Assembly: GCA_036936605.1 (NCBI GenBank)
Contig: JAUPFV010000004.1
Span: forward strand, 66,488,352 to 66,552,351
DNA length: 64,000 nt
Direction of reading: 5' to 3'
Origin: Limnanthes douglasii subsp. nivea
Lineage: Eukaryota > Streptophyta > Magnoliopsida > Brassicales > Limnanthaceae
In this document: piece after piece, positions 27,767-38,975 of the stretch
Layout of the letters: each line of letters starts with the position of its first letter
Position numbering within the stretch: position 1 is the stretch's first letter
Translations under genes and position numbers: made by a program
Notes under the pieces: model-generated
The model's input: only the letters and a program-made list of their open reading frames with translations
What the model was told of the DNA's origin: nothing
Database searches by the model: none

Positions 27767-30700
27767 ATGATAAAGATTGTTAACTGGAATGCTCGTGGCA
27801 TCAACAACAAATCAACCTTATCAAGGCTAAAATATATCATTCAGAGTGAGAAGGTGAAAATTATTGCTCTTCAAGATCCTATGGCAAGGATGGATAAAAT
27901 TGAGGGTATTGTTAATAACATTGGCTTCCCCAACTATGTTACTAACTGTGCTAACAAGATTTGGAATCTATGGTCCAATGAATTTAATATCTCTACTATC
28001 ACTGATCATGAGAAATTCCTGCATATGGTGGTTAACTACAACAACTTTAACTACTACTTTACCTCCATTTATGCTAAAAACCAAAAACACTTGCGTAAAA
28101 ACCTGTGCAATCAGATGAAGCTCTTGTCCTGTGATAATAGACCTTGGATTGTGGCTGGCGACTTTAATGTTATCATTACTTCTGATGAGCAGCTTTGTGG
28201 TTCCTCTTTTGATACCTCTAGTGCTGAAGATTTTGCTCACACCATTAGTAGTTGTAATCTTGAAGAACCTGGTTATGTTGGATTTATTTACACCTGGAGC
28301 AACAATAAAATCTGGAAACGATTAGACAGAGCATTAGTAAATTCAACTATGGCTTCTACTCTTCATGTTTAGGTTTTTCCCATGGTCAGAACTTGTTCTG
28401 ACCATGCCCCTTTACTCATTACTATCTCTCATATTCAGAGCAATACCTTTCATAATAATAGATGCAGTTTTAAGTTCATTAATGCATGGGCTAACAATCC
28501 GGATTTTCTTAATTGTGTTAAGCAAAACTGGAACATACAGTGTTTTGGTGAAGCTAATGTTTTGTTTTGGATTAAGCTTAAGCGTCTCAGAAGGTTTCTT
28601 AAAAGCTGGAATACTAACAAGTTTGGCAACATATTTAACAAGGTTAAACAAGCTACTAAGGATGTTGAATTAAAAGAGCTTACTCACCAAAGAGATAATA
28701 GCAATGAGACCAAAGCTGAGCTCTCCAGAGCTAATAGCACTCTTATTATGGCCCTCAAGAATGAAGAAAGTTTCTGGAGGCAAAGATGCTACAATACCTG
28801 GTTACAGGACAGTGATGGTAACACTAAGTTATACCAAAACTATGTCTCTAATAAGAAGAAAAAGAATACTATCAAAAGTATTAAGGAGAATGGCATTTGG
28901 ATTACTAATCAAAATGAGATTGCCAGTTCTGCTGAAAATTATTTCAAAAGTATTCTCTCTTCTGATATTTATAATTGCAATGATGCCTCCATTATGAACT
29001 CTGTGCTTAACAATATTCCTAAGTTGATCAGTGACAGGGATAACACTGATATCCTAAGGCCAGCTACTCAGGAGGAGATTTGGAGCATCATTTCTACTAT
29101 GAAGAATGATAATGCTCCTGGAATCGATGGGTTTAATTTCTTTTTTATGAAAACTTGTTGGAATATCATTAGTTCAGATATGTGCAATGCTATTAACTCC
29201 TATCTTAAAGGTCACAGTATCCCCTGTGGTATATTTGCTACTGGAATCTGTCTTGTACCTAAATTCCCTAATCCTATTAGTTGGAGTCACTTTAGACCTA
29301 TCAGCCTGTGTACAATTTTTAACAGGCTGATTTCTAGTCTTTTAAATACCAGAATTTCTACCTATTTACCTAGTATTATCTCCAAGTGTCAAGGTGCTTT
29401 TGTTAAAAACAGACTAATCCATGACAACATTATGATTACTAAAGAGATGATGCATAACATTAATAGAAGACCATCAAAGGGAAATATAATGGTACAGCTT
29501 GACATATCAAAGGCATTTGACAAAATGTCTCATGCCTTTGTGCTTCTCATTTTAAAACAGTTTGGTTTTTCTACTGGCCTTATAACCCTTATCCAATGTC
29601 TTATTTCTAATGCTATGTTATCTGTCCTCATTAATAGCATGAATATTGGCTACTTTCCTCAGAAGAATGGTTTAAGACAAGGAGACCCTTTGTCTCCAAG
29701 TCTTTTCATTCTTTCTGAGGAAGCCTTAACCAGAGTCATTTATAATCTTTACATCACTAATAATAACATGAAATTTTACCTGAAATCTGATTACACTCTC
29801 CCCATTCTTGCATTTGCGGATGATATTACTGTTTTCACTAATAGCACACCTTCTTCTGTTGATAATCTTTGTGATCTGTTAGATAAGTATCAGTCAGCCT
29901 CTGGTCAATTGATAAACAAGGAAAAGACTAGAATCGTTACCTCAGTAAGCAAGAGTAGAAATGCATCTGCCAGATTGAAAGCTGCCACTGGATTCAACAC
30001 AGATCAAGCTCCTTTCACATACCTTGGCATAACCATTGCTGCCAACAATAAAGGGAAGCATTTCTTACCTCTTATTGAAAAAATTCATAATAAAACCATG
30101 GTCTGGGACTTGAAAATTTTGTCTTTTGGGGCAGACTTAGCCTCATTAAAAGTGTTCTTTATCCTATAGTATACTACTGGATGCAGAACAGTCTTATTCC
30201 TAATAGCATTATTACCAAAATTGAGAGGTGTTTCAACAAATTCCTTTGGAGATCAAAATATCAGGATCATGCTATTCACTGGTCTTCTTGGAGTCAGTTA
30301 TGCAAGCCTTTTGAGGAAGGTGGACTGGATGTTAAAGCCCTTAGTGATATCCGATCCACTTTTTCTCAAAAGTTGTGGTTTCAATTCAGGAAAGGATCTA
30401 GTTTATGGGATGAGTTAATGCACTATAATTATTGTTCTTACTCTCACCCTATCCTTTCCAATTGCAAGTCTTCTGACTCCATCATATGGAAAAGATTGCA
30501 CTCTATTAAAGATATGTCTGAGCCTAATATTACTTGGTCTCTAGGTAAAGGAAACCTTGATTTTTGGTTTGATGCCTGGTTAGACAAGGCCCCCATCATT
30601 TGTTATCCTAATTCTACCAACTGGTACTTACCTGTTAAGGTGAACTCCTTTTGGAAAGATGGCCATTGGAATATTGCTTCTCTCCATAACTTCTTGCCTC

Positions 30701-31446
30701 CTGATAAAATGTTTCAAATTGAAAAGGAAAATATTAGTCTGGATAAAGAGGATAAAATTGAATGGAAAATATCTAAAGACAATCAATTTAGCACTAAAGC
30801 TACTTGGGATCATATAATGTGTAAAAATACCAAGTTTTCTCTTTTTAAAAAAATATGGCACAATATTATCCCAACTAAATTTTCTTTATTAAACTGGAAA
30901 CTCTTAAAAAACTATATTCCAATTGACAATATTCTCTCTAACAGGCATTTAAACTTAGTATCTAAATGCCAATTTTGTTGCAGTTGCGAAGAGAAGAATC
31001 ATCTCTTTGTCAACTGCAACTTTGTGTGGCCTATCTGGAATTACTATAACTGTTTATTCAAGATCCCTATAAGGCGTCATATGACCATTTCTCACATTTT
31101 CTTCTGCTGGTTCTGGTTCACCCACAGTCGTTTTCACATAACTCATGTTGTCCCTCAATTAATTTGTTGGACAATTTGGTTCAATAGAAACAACTGCAAC
31201 TTCAATGGCATTCACGACACATTCATGAATGCCATTGATAGAATCAACAGAATTATAAATGGAATTGAAGCTAGCAACAGATTACTTGCTAAGCACTGGT
31301 TTAATGCTTATAATGCAGGTCTGTCTCTCAATTGTACTAGCATAAACAAGAAGAACAGAAAAGTCTCGTACCTGAAGTGGTTGCCTCCTGCAATGGACAG
31401 ACTCAAAATAAATGTCGATGGAGCCTGTAGTTGTACCGGTGAAGGC
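27767..31446 (+). pseudogene. LINE ORF2, 5' part (endonuclease, RT, zinc finger)
   Basis: ATG 27767 begins MIKIVNWNARGINNKS, the APE endonuclease motif; AGDFNVI and RLDRALVN follow, then CSDHAPLL. An in-frame TAG at 28370-28372 interrupts the endonuclease just before CSDH. RT motifs are FRPISLCTIFNRLI, LDISKAFDKMSH, LRQGDPLSPSLF and the catalytic FADD (ILAFADDITVFT). A one-base frameshift near 30125 (SFGAD against expected GRLSLIKSVL) separates the next frame, which carries the CQFC...H...C zinc finger and the first RNase H motif NVDGAC. The frame is then cut by E2 at 31446. Apart from these two lesions the protein is nearly complete. Confidence 0.9.
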
Positions 31447-31854
31447 TGGTGAGGATAATTATCGCCTGAGGGTAGGCTTGTAATTTGTTTGGTGTTTAAT
31501 AGTAGTATGTGGGTGTTATATATTTAGTGTAGAGAGTAGAGAGATAATTAAGCTGGCTGGTTGCAGTTAATTCTCATTACCCACACTTAATGCAGGTGGT
31601 TGGGTATTTATACCCTAATGTTTGGGCCCTTATGGGCTTTCGGGTCATGTTTAATGGACCCGGGTCATGTTCAAAGACCCACGAGCTCTAAGTAGGAGAG
31701 CAAGTAGCTTAGTCAAGTAGTGTTTAGGTTTTTTAGTACTTTTGTCATAGTTCGAACAGTCCTATGGGCTAAGTGTTCAAAGTGATCTGTCCGGTCCGGA
31801 GGCCTTGGACCGATCTGTCCTTGTCCGGGGAGCATGCAGAATTCGGACTCATCA
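31447..31854 (-). repeat. 3' LTR of E2 (408 bp)
   Basis: On the - strand it starts TGATGAGTCCGAATTC and ends ATCCTCACCA. GGGTATTTATACCC carries the TATA box. It shares the general plan with the E1 LTR (TCCGGTCCGGAGG block, GGGCTTTCGGGTCATG block), but overall identity is low. Confidence 0.95.
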
Positions 31855-31869
31855 GGAGCCCCTTTTTTA
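31855..31869 (-). other. Polypurine tract of E2
   Basis: TAAAAAAGGGGCTCC on the - strand abuts the 3' LTR, matching E1. Confidence 0.8.
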
Positions 31870-32021
31870 GGTGTTTGTGCAAATACTCTTGTCAAAAACG
31901 TGAAAAACAGTCCGACATTATGGGTAGTTTTAATCCGGACAGGTCTGTCAATTTGGGCTATGGGTTTATCCGGACTGATAAAGCTTCACGAATTCAAAAC
32001 GGTTTTTGCCAGAGTTCGTGG

Positions 32022-32200
32022 GACACGTGTCGCTCTCTGATTGGTTGCTTCAGCCGTTTTTTCACCTTGAATTTCGAACCCACCTTCTCCGAAAAGCAAC
32101 CTCTTAATTAAATGTGGTGACATCAGCGCCGTCTTTAATTATTATCAATCTTTTCGAATTCTCCTAGGAATCAACTTCTTTTTTCAGATTTACTATAAAT
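32022..32200 (+). promoter_or_regulatory. Promoter of the E2 antisense gene
   Basis: GACACGTGTC at 32022-32031, a CAGCCGTTTTT block near 32052, TATAAAT at 32194-32200, and ATG at 32300. These match the E1 arrangement (palindrome to TATA about 165 bp, TATA to ATG about 105 bp). Confidence 0.7.
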
Positions 32201-32299
32201 TCAAACTCACTTTCTACTGTTTTACCATCTCTTTCACATTTACTCTGCAAAATCTCTCAAAGCTTTCTCTCTCTAAAGAAAAAACTTGCTCAATAGTTT

Positions 32300-35104
32300 A
32301 TGTTTACAGGGAGGAACGCTCTGATCAAAGGCGGGTGGCTCAACCTTTCTGAGTTAGAGAAGGCTCAAAAAGTCGAAAGAGAAAGACGAATTGCGGCAGG
32401 GTTACCCACTTCGCCTGTTGATAGACCAATCACCTCTGCCACAGAGTCAGATCAAGGCTCTTCTTCTTCTAAAGGCACCAAGCCTAGAAAACTATTTCAA
32501 ACTAACCTCTCCCCCATTATCTCTGGTTCCTTAGTTCAGGAATCGGAACCTGCTGTCGAGCCAGGAGTAACAGTTACTAGCCTAAAAAAACCCTCACCCT
32601 TTATAGCAATGGGGTCGGATACGGAGCACTCCCCTCAGAAGCTAGTCGATAGGAGGAAAGGCCGGTTAGTTAAAGGCCAAGGGTCTAAAAACACTCCCTC
32701 AAAGTCGGGGGCAAAAGACAGCAGCACCGGGTCAGAGGTGCCTATTAGAGCCCCCAAGGACAGGCTGTCCGGTCCGGAGGGCACCAGTCCAAGTCTTCAA
32801 AGAGAAACACCTGCTCCAGAAACTCTACCGGAGGCTAGAAGCCAAAAGAACACCGAGGCCCAGCAGTCCGGAGACAAGGCTGAGTCAAATTTGAACCCTC
32901 CCCCCACTACTGCTGCTGAAAACCCTTCAACCATTATGGAGGAAGTAATGGAGGACTCTGTTGAAGATGCTCCATTTGAGTCTGAGCCCTCCGGTCAGAC
33001 CAGTAGTGCAATAGTTGCCAAGAAGGACAAAGGCAAAGAGAAATTGTATTTGAGGCATCCGGATCTGCCGGAGAGCCTCGAAGGAAGAGTGGGGCTTTGT
33101 TTTCACAAGGTCAGCGTTAACTACCTCCTCTCCTTGCAAAAAATCAACTACGCATTCATCCACACAGCTGAGTTGGGCAGGATGCGTACGAAGTGGGGAA
33201 TACCGGAGAATATGAAGATCAGGATTCCCATACACCCAGAGACCCCCATGGACTGCAAGTTAAGCGAAATCGTCATGTTCACGGAGCTATTCAACTGGAG
33301 GCTCAGATTCCCATTAGACCCAGAGATTGTCAGATACTTCCATCTGATAAAACTCTATCCGAGCCAGCTGAGCCCCAACGCCTGGTACACCCTCATGTCC
33401 TGTATCATGGCTTCAAGGCTGTCCGGGATCCCTCTGCCAATGGAGGAGTTTGCTGTTGTGGCCAGTCTTTGTAGAAACCACCACATCCCCTTTTACCATT
33501 TCAATATGGGGGATGGCTTCAAGGCTGTGGATGATTTGTTGGAGGCGGAGAGGAATTGGAGGACCCATTTCCTATTTGTTAGTGGTGCTTGGGAGAACGG
33601 ACAGAAGATCAAAACCGGAGTGAACCCAAGCCTCCTCAGAAGCAGGTGGAGGAGTGACCGTAAGTCTCCTGCCTTATATTTTTGTCTCTTTCTTTTTTTC
33701 CTTTTTTTTAGAGTTAGTTTATACTAATTGGTCTTACTTTTGCCTCAGCAGAACTGCCCAAGAAATTTAGTGACCACCTGAAAGCCGGGCAGGTTACTTG
33801 TGGCAAGATTAATGCTTGGACTGCTGAGAAGTGGGGGAACCGATTCCATGCTGCTTTTACTAGTGGCAACTTGGCAAGGTCTCACTTGTGGAACACCACA
33901 GGTCGGAGAGACTTGACTTGGGAGGAGCTCACCACTCAGCCTCCTCCGGATGTTTTGCTTAAGAGGACCCATGAACTAGATGGGACACTCTTCCTGCCAG
34001 GTCGGGCCAAAGCCCCGAGCAAGATGAAAGGAAAGAAGAAGAAGGGCAAGAAGGTGGAGGGTGGTGCTCATGACTTGGGAGGCCAAGAAGAAGAAGACTT
34101 CTAAGGGAGACGAGCTTTCTCTCCGGGCTCCGGAGCCTTCTTTCCAAGCTGATCCTACTGACCCAACGCATGCCGAGGAGATTCCAGGTGACTTTCATAC
34201 TGATGAGGTTGAGGGGGGAGATATCAATATTGATGGAGTAGACATCACCGGTCTTGGTGAGCTTGGTGAATACTTCATCAATCTTCCCAGAGATGACTTT
34301 GACGGGCCTTACCTTCCTCCGAGCACCTCCAACACGGTCACTTTTAATGGTAATACCTTTATCGTTTCTAGTGAAAGGGATGCCATAGCCCACTCTTTGT
34401 TAAGCAACGTTCAGCCTATACTTGTGTTGGAGAAACAAGTCCGAAACCAGGCCGATATCATCAAAAATCTCAAGTCTGACAAAGAGAGGTTGTCCGATGA
34501 CCTTCGCACTGCCACTTCCAATGCTGCCATTTTAAAGGAAGAAACCGAGGAGTTGAAGAGAAAGCAAGAGGCAAGCACCACAAAAGTCTCCACTTTAGAG
34601 GACACCATTAGAGAGCTCCGGGAGAAGCTGTCCGGTGTGGAGAAAGACCTTACCACCTCAAAGGGAGAATCCAAAGCCAAGGATCAAATCATCACCAACT
34701 TGACCAATGATAAAATCGCTCTTGAGAATACAGTGTCCAAGGTTGCCGAGGAGAAAGCTACTTTGCTAAAGGAGTAGGAGGCCAAGATTCAAGCCAAGAT
34801 TGACGCTTATGCCACCAAAATGATCAACAGCCAGGAGGAAATGTACGCCAAGGTGAGGTCTGACATGGTTCTACTCTTCCACGAGAAGTTTCCGAAGAGG
34901 AACCTAGGGGACTTATGGCTTCATGTTGAGTCTGACGATCTCCCGTATCATACAATGGCTGATGGAGACTTGAAAGGTTATTCTAGCGCTTCCTCATCCG
35001 AAGACAAAGAACGTACCGGAGAGAGCCCAGACGAAGAGGAAAATGATCATAAGGGAAAGAAGAAGGTAAACGAAGCTGAGCCATCTTCAAAGGCTCAGTC
35101 TTAA
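32300..35104 (+). pseudogene. Antisense extra gene (aORF) of E2, disabled
   Basis: It starts at ATG 32300 (MFTGRNALIKGGWLNLSELE) and aligns with the E1 aORF to SSKAQS at 35104. The central domain is well kept (RTKWGIPENMKIRIP, LRFPLDPEIVRYF, IMASRLSGIPLP). The intron is at 33660-33751. Between KGKKKKGKK and KKKKTSKGD (near 34050-34095) about 60 codons present in E1 are missing and the frame changes. A TAG at 34775-34777 interrupts the coiled-coil region. The conserved MVLLFHEKFPKR and the acidic tail remain. The strong residue conservation in spite of LTR decay suggests the protein was under selection before this copy died. Confidence 0.85.
33660..33751 (+). other. Intron in the E2 aORF (89 or 92 bp, NAGNAG acceptor)
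   Basis: The donor GTAAGT follows GAGTGACC, a branch-like TACTAAT lies at 33722, and the acceptor is TCAGCAG, so splicing after the first or second CAG is possible. The second choice gives SDQLPK, identical to E1. The intron contains an in-frame TAG, so splicing is required for a full-length product. Confidence 0.85.
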
Positions 35105-35143
35105 TCTATAAACCACTTTTTTATTTTTTATTCAGACTAAAGT

Positions 35144-35248
35144 CCTTGAAAGGCCAAGGCATTCTTTTTTGTAATCGTGTCCGGCATCTGACCGGATAGG
35201 TTTTCTGTTCTGTTTTTGACAATTTGAAAAGTCCTTGAAAGGCCAAGG
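35144..35248. repeat. Duplicated hairpin in the E2 spacer
   Basis: CCTTGAAAGGCCAAGG at 35144-35159 and 35233-35248 flank TCCGGCATCTGACCGGA (about 35181-35197). It is the counterpart of 20068-20170. The stems are kept although loops and some stem bases differ. Confidence 0.75.
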
Positions 35249-35324
35249 CACTTTAAGTTATTTTAATGAATATATTTGTTTCATGCAATTCTCATCTTCT
35301 TTTATAGTTTGTTCCAATTTTGAT

Positions 35325-35527
35325 GGCTAGAGTTTAAACAGCCTTTAGTTATTTCATAGTGAGAGTGTTTAAGTTCTCCGGCTAAAGTTTAAATAGCCCT
35401 TAGTTATTTCATAGTGAGAGTGTTTAAGTTCTCCGGCTAGAGTTTAAAGAGCCCTTAGTTATTTCATAGTGAGAGTGTTTAAGTTCTCCGGCTAGAGTTT
35501 AAACAGCCCTTAGTTATTTCATAGTGA
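35325..35527. repeat. Four tandem copies of a 55-bp unit
   Basis: Units begin GGCTAGAGTTTAAACAGCCC at 35325, 35380, 35435 and 35490; the last is partial. They differ by single bases. E1 has a single diverged unit at the equivalent place. In Tat elements the region between integrase and LTR is known to generate tandem repeats that can seed satellite DNA. Confidence 0.9.
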
Positions 35528-35691
35528 CAAAGGACAAAACTTAAAATACTTGGGAATTTTTTTAAGAAGGCATCAAATTTTATTCAAAAGCCCGGACACC
35601 TCACTAAAACCTCCTCGTGCCACCAGGGAGGAAAGAGTATGCCCCCAAATATTTACATGGATGCTAAAACAAGTAAATATTTACACAAATG

Positions 35692-38600
35692 CTACTCCAA
35701 GTACATCCGGAGATGCTCGATGTTCCAAGGATGAGTCAAAATTCTTCCATCTTTGTCCTTCAACCAATATGTTCCAGGTTTAATTGTTTCAACAACCATA
35801 TACGGACTTTCCCAAGTTGGGGCCAGCTTTCCGAACAGCTTTTCTTTAGTGTGTAAGAAGACTTTCCTTAATACCTTGTCCCCCGGTTGGAAATATCTTC
35901 TGTTAATTTTGGAAGCAAACTTGCTTCTCATCAAACCCTGATAGTGTGCAACTCTAAGGTGAGCTTTAACTCGTCTTTCTTCTATCAAATCAAGTTGACC
36001 TCTGATTGCCACCTCGTTAGCGTGTTCGGAGAAGTTGTGAACACGAAATGATGGGAGAGTTGCTTCTATGGGAGCCACTGCTTACATCCCATAGACCAAA
36101 GCAAAGGGTGATTCTTGTGTTGCAGCCCCATGTGTTGTCCGGTAGGCCCACAAGACCTCTTGTAAATAACTAGGCCACTTCCCAGCAGCCCCTTCCAAAT
36201 TCTTCTTTAAACCGGACAATATAGTTCTATTAGCCACTTCAACTTGCCCATTTGTTTGTGGGTGGAAAGGTGAAGAGAAACAATGTTGTATACCCCTTGA
36301 GGCACAGAAGCTCTCCATTTCCCTATTGTCGAACTGTGGCCCATTGTCTGTTGTTATCTTTTGTGGGACACCGAATCTGCAACAGATGTTGGATAGAATG
36401 AATATTATAACAGCTTTTGATGTTGTTCCTGCTAAAGGGGCTGCTTCAATCCACTTTGAAAAGTAGTCTATGGCAACAATTATAGTTTTGTGTCCTCCGG
36501 ACGCCACAGGGAGAGGTCCTACTAAATCCAACCCCCATCAAGCAAAAGGAATAGGCTCAGAAATTGACTCTGAAGGAATGGATGGGACATGAATTTCATT
36601 GTTGTACCTCTGGCATGGGTCACACCTTCTTACCAATTCCTTAGCATCTTTCATGATAGATGGCCAATAGTAACCGGACAGTAAAACTCTTCTTGTTAAA
36701 GCTCTGAATCCACAATGGGCTGATCCCTCACCATCATGCAATTTAGAGAGGACTACTTGAGACTCTTCATCCCCCAAACAGCGCAGGAGAGGTTTACTGT
36801 AAGATTTTTTATACAACATGTCTATCAATATGATGAAACCATGAGCCTTGTGTTTCAATGTTCTGGCAAGTGATTTGTCCGAATGCATAATACCATCAGA
36901 GAGATATTGTAGGAGAGGAAACCTCCAGTCTTGAGGTTGTTTCACTTATACTTCAAAAATTTCCTCTTTACTCATACTAAGTTGAATGGAGGGGCTTTCC
37001 AGCACATGGATCCATGGATATGACTCCGTATATGCTATGGTTGCTAACGAGTCTACTAGCTCATTTTCTGCCCGGGGTATGTGCTCATAAATAACACTTT
37101 TAAACTTGAGTGCTTCATTCTTAAGGAGGAGTAAATATTTCACAAGCTGCTCCTTTTAGCCTCAGACTGGCCTTGAGCATGGTGGATAAGAAGCTGGGAG
37201 TCACTTAGTAGCCTGACCCTCTTAGCCCCACAAATGTAGGCTAACTTTAAACGAGCTATAGCTGCTTCGTATTCGGACTCATTATTAGATGCTCTAAAAG
37301 CAAAACAAATAGCCTGATACATCTTGTCTCCATATGGAGAAGTTAAACATACCCCTGCACTACATCCCATAGTGCTAGATCCACCATCTATTCGGACGAC
37401 CCATACCTTTTTATCTTTTATGTCAGTAGTTTACTCCGAATCCCCGTCGGAGTGAAATTCAACCAAAAAGTCTGCCACAGCTTGGGCCTTGACTGCTGTT
37501 CGAGGAGCAAAGTCTATGTCGAAGTCCCCCAACTCTACTGACCACTTAGTCATCCTGCTTGAAATGTCTGCCTTTTGGAGGACATTCTTCAGGGGAAAAG
37601 AAGTTCGGACGATGATGGGATGAGCCTGGAAATAAGGCCTCATCTTCCTGGCAGCTATCACCAGGGCTAATGCTAATTTTTCGAGTTTCAAGTAACGCCT
37701 TTCTGCATCTATCAAACTTTTGCTGATGTAGTACACTGGATGGGGATGACCATCGACCTCCCTCACCAATACAGCACTGATGGCACAACTTGAAACTGCC
37801 AAATATACGAAGAGTGTCTCCCCATCAACTGGTTTAAACAAAGTTTTGGGGGAGGACAGGTGCTTCTTGATCTCATTGAAAGCCTCATCACACTGTGGGG
37901 TCCAATCGAACCCCTTTGCACCCTTCAAGGTTTGAAAGAAGGGGGCACGCCTGTCCGAAGACCTCGAGATAAATCTGTTTAAGGCAGCTAATATCCCTGT
38001 TAACCGCTGTACTTCTTTAATATTTCTAGGTGGCTCCATCTGGAATAGAGCATTGAGCTGGTCCGGATCGGGCTGTATTCCATGCTCACTTATAATACAG
38101 CCCAGAAACTTCCCGGACTGCACTCCAAACACACACTTTTCTGGGTTTAATTTCAAATTTACTTTTACCAAGTTTGCAAAAGTTTCTTGGAGATCAGACA
38201 AGTGCAATTGCTCATCCACACTCTTCACCATCATGTCATCAATGTACACTTCCATATTTCTTCTAATCTGATCAGCAAAAGTTTTGTTTACTAACCTCTG
38301 ATAAGTAGCCCCAGCATTTTTCAACCCAAACGACATTACTTTATAGCAATGAAGACCTCTGTCTGTGACAAATGTGGTATGCTCTTGATCCTTCGGATTT
38401 ACTTGAATCTGATTATATCCGGAGAAGGCGTCCTTAAAGGACATCAGCTTGTTCCGAGAGGTACAATCTACTAACTGATCAATCTGGGGGACTGGATACA
38501 AATCTTTTGGGCAAGCTCTATTGAGATCTGTGAAGTCAATGCACATGCGCCACTTTTCATTTTTCTTCTTTACCAGAACCGGATTGGCAGTCCACAAAGG

Positions 38601-38975
38601 ATACTGAGACTCCTTGATATGCCCCATCTTTGTGAGCCTGTCAACCTCTTGCACTATAACATCAGCCTTTTCTTTGGAAAAAGCTCTTCTCTTTTGAACC
38701 ACTGGTGCTACGTCTCTCCGGACAGATAGGTGATGTGATATCACTTCTGCTGGAACCCCAGTAACATCAGCATTGCACCAAGCAAAAACGTGCTGATGAT
38801 TCATCAAAAAATTTAACATTTCATTTTTCAAATCGGGTGGCATTTTGGATCCTATCTTAACACTTCTTCCTTCTTCCAAACAGTGTGTCTATACCTCTTC
38901 GACCGGTATCAACACTCCAGGGGTCTCTCTGGGGTCATTAATTTCACCCTCACCCCTAGAAAGCCCCTCAAACTG
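35692..38975 (-). pseudogene. pol: Pol of E2 (RT, two RNase H, integrase), disabled
   Basis: It matches E1 pol end to end, with catalytic YIDD, TDNGPQFD and the GQVEVANR glutamate retained. Lesions include an in-frame TAG at 38880-38882, TAA at 37431-37433 (CAA to TAA), a one-base deletion near 37155 (SEAK region), stops at about 36943, 36535-36537 (CGA to TGA before WGLDLVGPL) and 36079. Several are CpG-type transitions. It follows the conserved gag-protease stop in the same frame. Confidence 0.9.

Noticed and set aside
35325..35527. CRISPR-like regular repeats
   Set aside because: Units are contiguous 55-bp tandem copies without spacers, in a plant retrotransposon.
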